Source: Trebouxia sp. TZW2008 (lineage: Eukaryota > Chlorophyta > Trebouxiophyceae > Trebouxiales > Trebouxiaceae). From it: DNA of 64,000 bases. Below the pieces are notes generated by a model. It did not search any database. It had not been told where the DNA came from and worked only from the letters and a program-made list of their open reading frames with translations. Shown piece after piece: positions 60,701 to 64,000 of the stretch. Location of the stretch: contig BDIU01000009.1 of NCBI GenBank assembly GCA_002118135.1, positions 211,001 through 275,000 of the forward strand, in the 5' to 3' direction. The stretch's first letter is position 1. Each line of letters opens with the position of its first letter. The position numbers and the translations under genes are program-made.

Positions 60701-63620
60701 GAGGGGTATCTCTTGAGGTACCATGCACCTCATGGAGTAGATGATTGCTGAGTAGGTGACAGCTGGCGGCGCGTTTGTGTTGCCAAAGACCTCAGGACCA
60801 GTGCCTGCAGGGAAAGAAGAGGAAGGGTCAGCAGGAATAGCAGCAACAGAAAAAGAAGAGGAAGAGCAGGCATGCGATCATGGGGGCTAGGCACCCCTGA
60901 TGTAGGGGTATATCTTGGGGTACCATGCACCTCATGGAACAGATGGTTGCTGAGTAGGTGACAGCTGGCAGCGCATTTGTGTTGCCAAAAACCTCAGGAC
61001 TGGTGCCTGCAGCAAGAAGAAGAGGAAGGGTCAGCAGGGGCAGCAGCAGCAGAACATGAAAATGCACAGCATGCACAGCGCACCTTTAAAGTCCAGCAGT
61101 GCTGAGCCTCCTTGATAGCCGATGGTGACAGCCAGCAATGACATGCCAGGATTGTAATGCACACAGCACATATGACACAAAGGGCACAGCATGCACAGCA
61201 TGCACGGCATGCACAGCGCACTTTTGAATCTACAAGTGCTGAGCCTGCTTTGCAACCAGTAGTGACAGCCAAGCAGATTAATGTGCCGTAATTTATTTGC
61301 GCTTCTGCCCAGACAATGATATGCCAAACCAGCATTTCAAGCACAGTGCGCACAGCACGCACAGCGCCCCTTCAAAGTCTAGCAAAGCTGAGCCTGCTTT
61401 GCAGTCAATGGTGACAGCCAAATGGTTGTGCGTGCTGTTATTCATCTGCTCTTCTGCCCAAACAGTGACACGGCAAGCCGGAATGTCAAGCACAGCATGC
61501 ATGACATGCACATGCGCACATTCAAAATCTAGCAGTGCTGAGCCGGCTTTGCGGTTGATGGTGACAGCCAAACGGTGGAGCGTGCTGTCATCCATGTGTT
61601 CTTCTGCCCACACAATGTCATGACTAACTGCTTTTCCAAGCACAGCATGTGCAGCGCACCTTCAAAATCCAGCAGTGCTGAGCCTGCTTTGCGGTCAATG
61701 GTCACAGCCAGGCGGATGGGTGTGCCGTCATCCATCTGCTCTTCAGCCCAGACAGTGTCCACTTCCTTCAGGCCTTGGTCTTTGCTGAAGTCCCTTAGCA
61801 GATCTCTGACTGCTTGCTCAGCATTGTCCTGCAAAGCACCACAAGGCACTCTGAAGCACAACTGTGGTTTGGGTTTGAGCTTGTGCTGGTGTTTGACTGC
61901 AATGCATGGCTGGAGACATAAGCAACACAGAGCAGCAATGCGGTCTCAAGCCTGCGCTTGTGTCTCAACCTCTTTGAGACCTCAATCTTTGCTGAAATCC
62001 CTGAGCAGATCTCTGACTGCTTGCTCAACATTGTCCTGCAAAGCACCAAAAGGACAGTGGACCTGCCACAAATTGATGTCTAGCAAAGTGAAGCACAGCA
62101 GCATTGTCACTTCAAGGCAGTACATGGTCAGTACATGCTTGTAACTTGTATTCTTTGAGACCTGATCTTTGCTGAAGTTCCTTAGCAGATCCCTGACTGC
62201 TTGCTCAGCAATGTCCTGCAATTTGAGTAAAAATGAACACAAGCAATGTCTGTTCATGTTTTTTGAGGCCTTAGTCTTTGCTGAAGTCTTTTGGCAAGTC
62301 CCAGACTGCTTGCTGAGCATGGTCCTGCAAAGCACCCAGGCTTTTTAAAAATTATGATTTGCCACAATTTAATGTATAGCAGCCTGAAGCCGTGACGCAC
62401 TGCTATTGTAGAGTTGCAGTTATGTTTTGCAATCTTTCACATTTTGGATCTTTCCTGACTTCTTTCAGCAGATGTCTGACTGCTTGCTCAGTGTCAAACT
62501 GCAGAGCATTGCAGAAATAAAGTCAAGCAGTGTTGATGCAAGCCTGTGGTCATTGTGTCCAAACACCTTGGTCTTTATTAAAAGTCCTGAGCAGACCTCT
62601 GACTGCTTGCTCTGCACTGTCCTGCACCACAAGAGCACAGGAGAAAATACAGAGGTTAAGTGTGTACTTGCTAGGCCAGTACACAGCCTGACACTGGAGG
62701 CAATTGGCTGCCAACTGACTGGGAGAGTAGCACCAATACAAGCCGTGTGTATCTTTACGATGAGAATTTATCAATTCTCTGCACTTGTGTCAGACCTTAG
62801 CCTTTGCTAAAATCCTGAGCAATTTTGTGACTGCTTGTTCAGCAAGTGAGCAGGATTACATACCTGTATGTGATGCATGTAGGCTTGTACGACCTCCAAT
62901 GTGTACTCCTCTATGAGGGCAGTCACAAGGCCAATGCCCTTGAAGTTGGATGCAACTTGAGCCTTCATATCACTCAGGTTGTCGCCCAAAGCTCGGGTGC
63001 CGCTAATGCCGGGAATCTCGTTTTTCAAGTCTCCAGGGGCCATAAGCAGCTTTGTGATGCCCTCCTCCTACAAGACACGTAAGTCACACTTTATTTTTGC
63101 AAAAGGCTATACAGTATCACTTTCATGCCTGTGGCTGCAAGTAGCATGTGACTGCGCTGCTGTGATGTAAGAGGTTGATATGAGCAAACATTGACAGGAT
63201 GACAAGTGTCACAGGAGTACTGTTGTCCAGGTCTGCAGGGGCCATAAGCAGCTTTGATATGCCCTCCTCCTGTGGAAAGCATACTCAGCGTTGTCACAAT
63301 ACAAAAGAGCTGTTTTGTATCTGCCCCATTTGGCAGAACTGTAGTCTGAGAGCAGTGGATCTGGGGCTCAAGAAAGGCTAGATGCAGGCAAGCATGCTGC
63401 ACACTCTCATGCTGAGCTATCGAGTCCTATTTCTAGCAACTTGCAATGTAGTAGTGTGTTGGACGGGCTGTTCATGAAGTTGAAGGCAGATTTTGCAAAA
63501 CTCAATGCTGACCTGGAATTTGCCGCCCTTGACCAGTTTGAAGGAGAGGATTGCGGCTCCCTCCTCAGCAAGGCTATGACTCATGGGAGGCATACTGCCA
63601 GGAGTTATGCCACCCACATC
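57738..63620 (-). CDS. OPLAH: 5-oxoprolinase, hydantoinase B part (5' end outside window)
   Basis: ATP-dependent cleavage of 5-oxo-L-proline to glutamate in cytosolic glutathione turnover (family knowledge). Visible exons: 63620-63513, 63067-62864, 61828-61660, 60804-60545, 60191-59946, 58779-58584, 57913-57738; 1359 bases, 452 residues, in frame throughout. They cover the second half of the hydantoinase B/oxoprolinase domain: [185 protein letters not shown] and the terminal [12 protein letters not shown]. The last 45 residues are not conserved. Introns carry the richest set of exon fossils in the window. Confidence 0.93.
57950..58150 (-). repeat. Two decayed copies of the 5-oxoprolinase last exon start
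   Basis: One near 58090-58150 keeps acceptor plus GGGGFGAPE, then diverges ([11 protein letters not shown]). One near 57955-58025 keeps AAGGCAGCAGGTTATGTGCA and the GACAAGGGTGT equivalent. The copy with GGGGFGAPE could be mistaken for the real terminal exon. Confidence 0.87.
60875..61015 (-). repeat. Decayed copy of 5-oxoprolinase exon 60804-60545
   Basis: Repeats about 130 bases encoding [11 protein letters not shown]...YS...MRCMVPQ.IPL.QGCLAP plus acceptor, as TCATGGAACAGATGGTTGCT, GAGTAGGTGACAGCTGGCAG and AAAACCTCAGGACTGGTGCC. High similarity, offset about 210 bases. Confidence 0.92.
61079..61622 (-). repeat. Four decayed copies of the 5-oxoprolinase exon end at 61660
   Basis: The block GCGCACCTTCAAAATCCAGC, AGTGCTGAGCCTGCTTTGCG, GGTCACAGCCAGGCGGAT, TCATCCATCTGCTCTTC (61654-61745) recurs at 61079-61149, 61217-61326, 61363-61471 and 61516-61622, period about 140-150. 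Each includes the donor. The similarity order suggests stepwise origin. Confidence 0.95.
61980..62850 (-). repeat. About six decayed copies of the 5-oxoprolinase exon start at 61828
   Basis: TTTGCTGAAGTCCCTTAGCA, GATCTCTGACTGCTTGCTCA, GCATTGTCCTGCAAAGCACC (61781-61840) recurs near 61985-62045, 62165-62222, 62275-62335, 62455-62505, 62570-62632 and 62795-62845 with increasing decay. All include the acceptor side and encode versions of [16 protein letters not shown]. Confidence 0.94.
63215..63280 (-). repeat. Decayed copy of the 5-oxoprolinase exon start at 63067
   Basis: TCTGCAGGGGCCATAAGCAG, CTTTGATATGCCCTCCTCCT matches 63029-63068, including the acceptor, offset about 200 bases. Confidence 0.92.
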
Positions 63621-64000
63621 CTGCATAACCACAATGTTCAAGCATGGTAAAAACCATGCCTTCAAAATATGCTGTCAAAATTACACTGTCGAGAGGATGC
63701 TATGCCATGTGGCACAACATACAAGCATACGAGACGTGACTGTTGGTGACAAAACCACAGCAGTGTACAATTTCATGGCAATTCTTCACCTGCAGAAGCA
63801 TTGAGTTTGCATGCTGATTGGCTGCCTACAGGGTGGAGCAGGTAGCAATCCAAAATATCTCTGCATGCATACATAAGATATGACTACTAACACAACAAAC
63901 TTTGTGACTGAACAACAGAGGTTGCCGGTACACCCCTTTGCTGCGTGCAAACAGAAATTGCACCTGATGATGTCCTCTTGAAGCCACAAAGAAAACAATC
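63621..64000. other. Upstream intron of 5-oxoprolinase (to window edge)
   Basis: No exon could be recognised between the acceptor at 63621 and the window end, although the N-terminal half of the enzyme must lie further upstream. Confidence 0.5.

Overview
This window is nuclear DNA from a photosynthetic eukaryote, most likely a green alga (Chlorophyta). Nearly every gene is split by many GT-AG introns whose acceptors usually read TGCAG. The gene set is plant-like: a calcium-dependent protein kinase with fused EF-hands, a PRA1 protein, a NOSIP U-box protein, a uridine-type nucleoside hydrolase, VPS45 and 5-oxoprolinase. A short CCCTAAA (plant-type telomere) tract and TGTAA motifs downstream of some stop codons fit this. 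There are no operons, and I recognised no rRNA, tRNA, transposase or CRISPR array. Gene models were built by hand from splice signals and reading phase. For PRA1, VPS45, CDPK, NOSIP, nucleoside hydrolase, 5-oxoprolinase and the silk-like gene, the exon lengths sum to an exact number of codons.

Layout: 1-1550 (+) 3' part of a nuclear poly(A)-binding protein; 3746-6836 (+) PRA1; 7749-11321 (-) seven-helix TOM1/TOM3-like protein; 12208-13742 (-) mitochondrial coenzyme A carrier; 14533-18452 (+) and 19006-24309 (+) a coiled-coil protein and a large low-complexity protein, possibly one gene; 25024-33922 (-) VPS45; 35279-41863 (+) CDPK; 42569-43697 (-) small glycine-zipper protein; 44014-48247 (+) NOSIP; 48703-51040 (-) nucleoside hydrolase; 52547-56022 (-) secreted silk-like Ala/Tyr/His protein; 57738-63620 (-) C-terminal part of 5-oxoprolinase, continuing beyond the window.

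The most striking property is how the introns are built. In at least seven genes they hold serial, direct, decaying copies of the adjacent exon edge together with its splice site and some intron (units about 60-210 bp, 1-7 copies). Examples are NOSIP exon 4 (three fossils plus the real exon at a ~183 bp period), CDPK EF-hand exons (four plus two fossils in one intron) and 5-oxoprolinase (about ten fossils around one exon). In VPS45 one duplicate is almost intact and in frame with the real exon. This points to intron growth by repeated tandem duplication across exon-intron junctions. Other notable items are the modular silk-like gene with only phase-1 introns, an interspersed intronic repeat family, a ~0.9 kb minisatellite with a 40-bp perfect palindrome, GC-AG introns in VPS45, and a CDPK with IRD instead of HRD.
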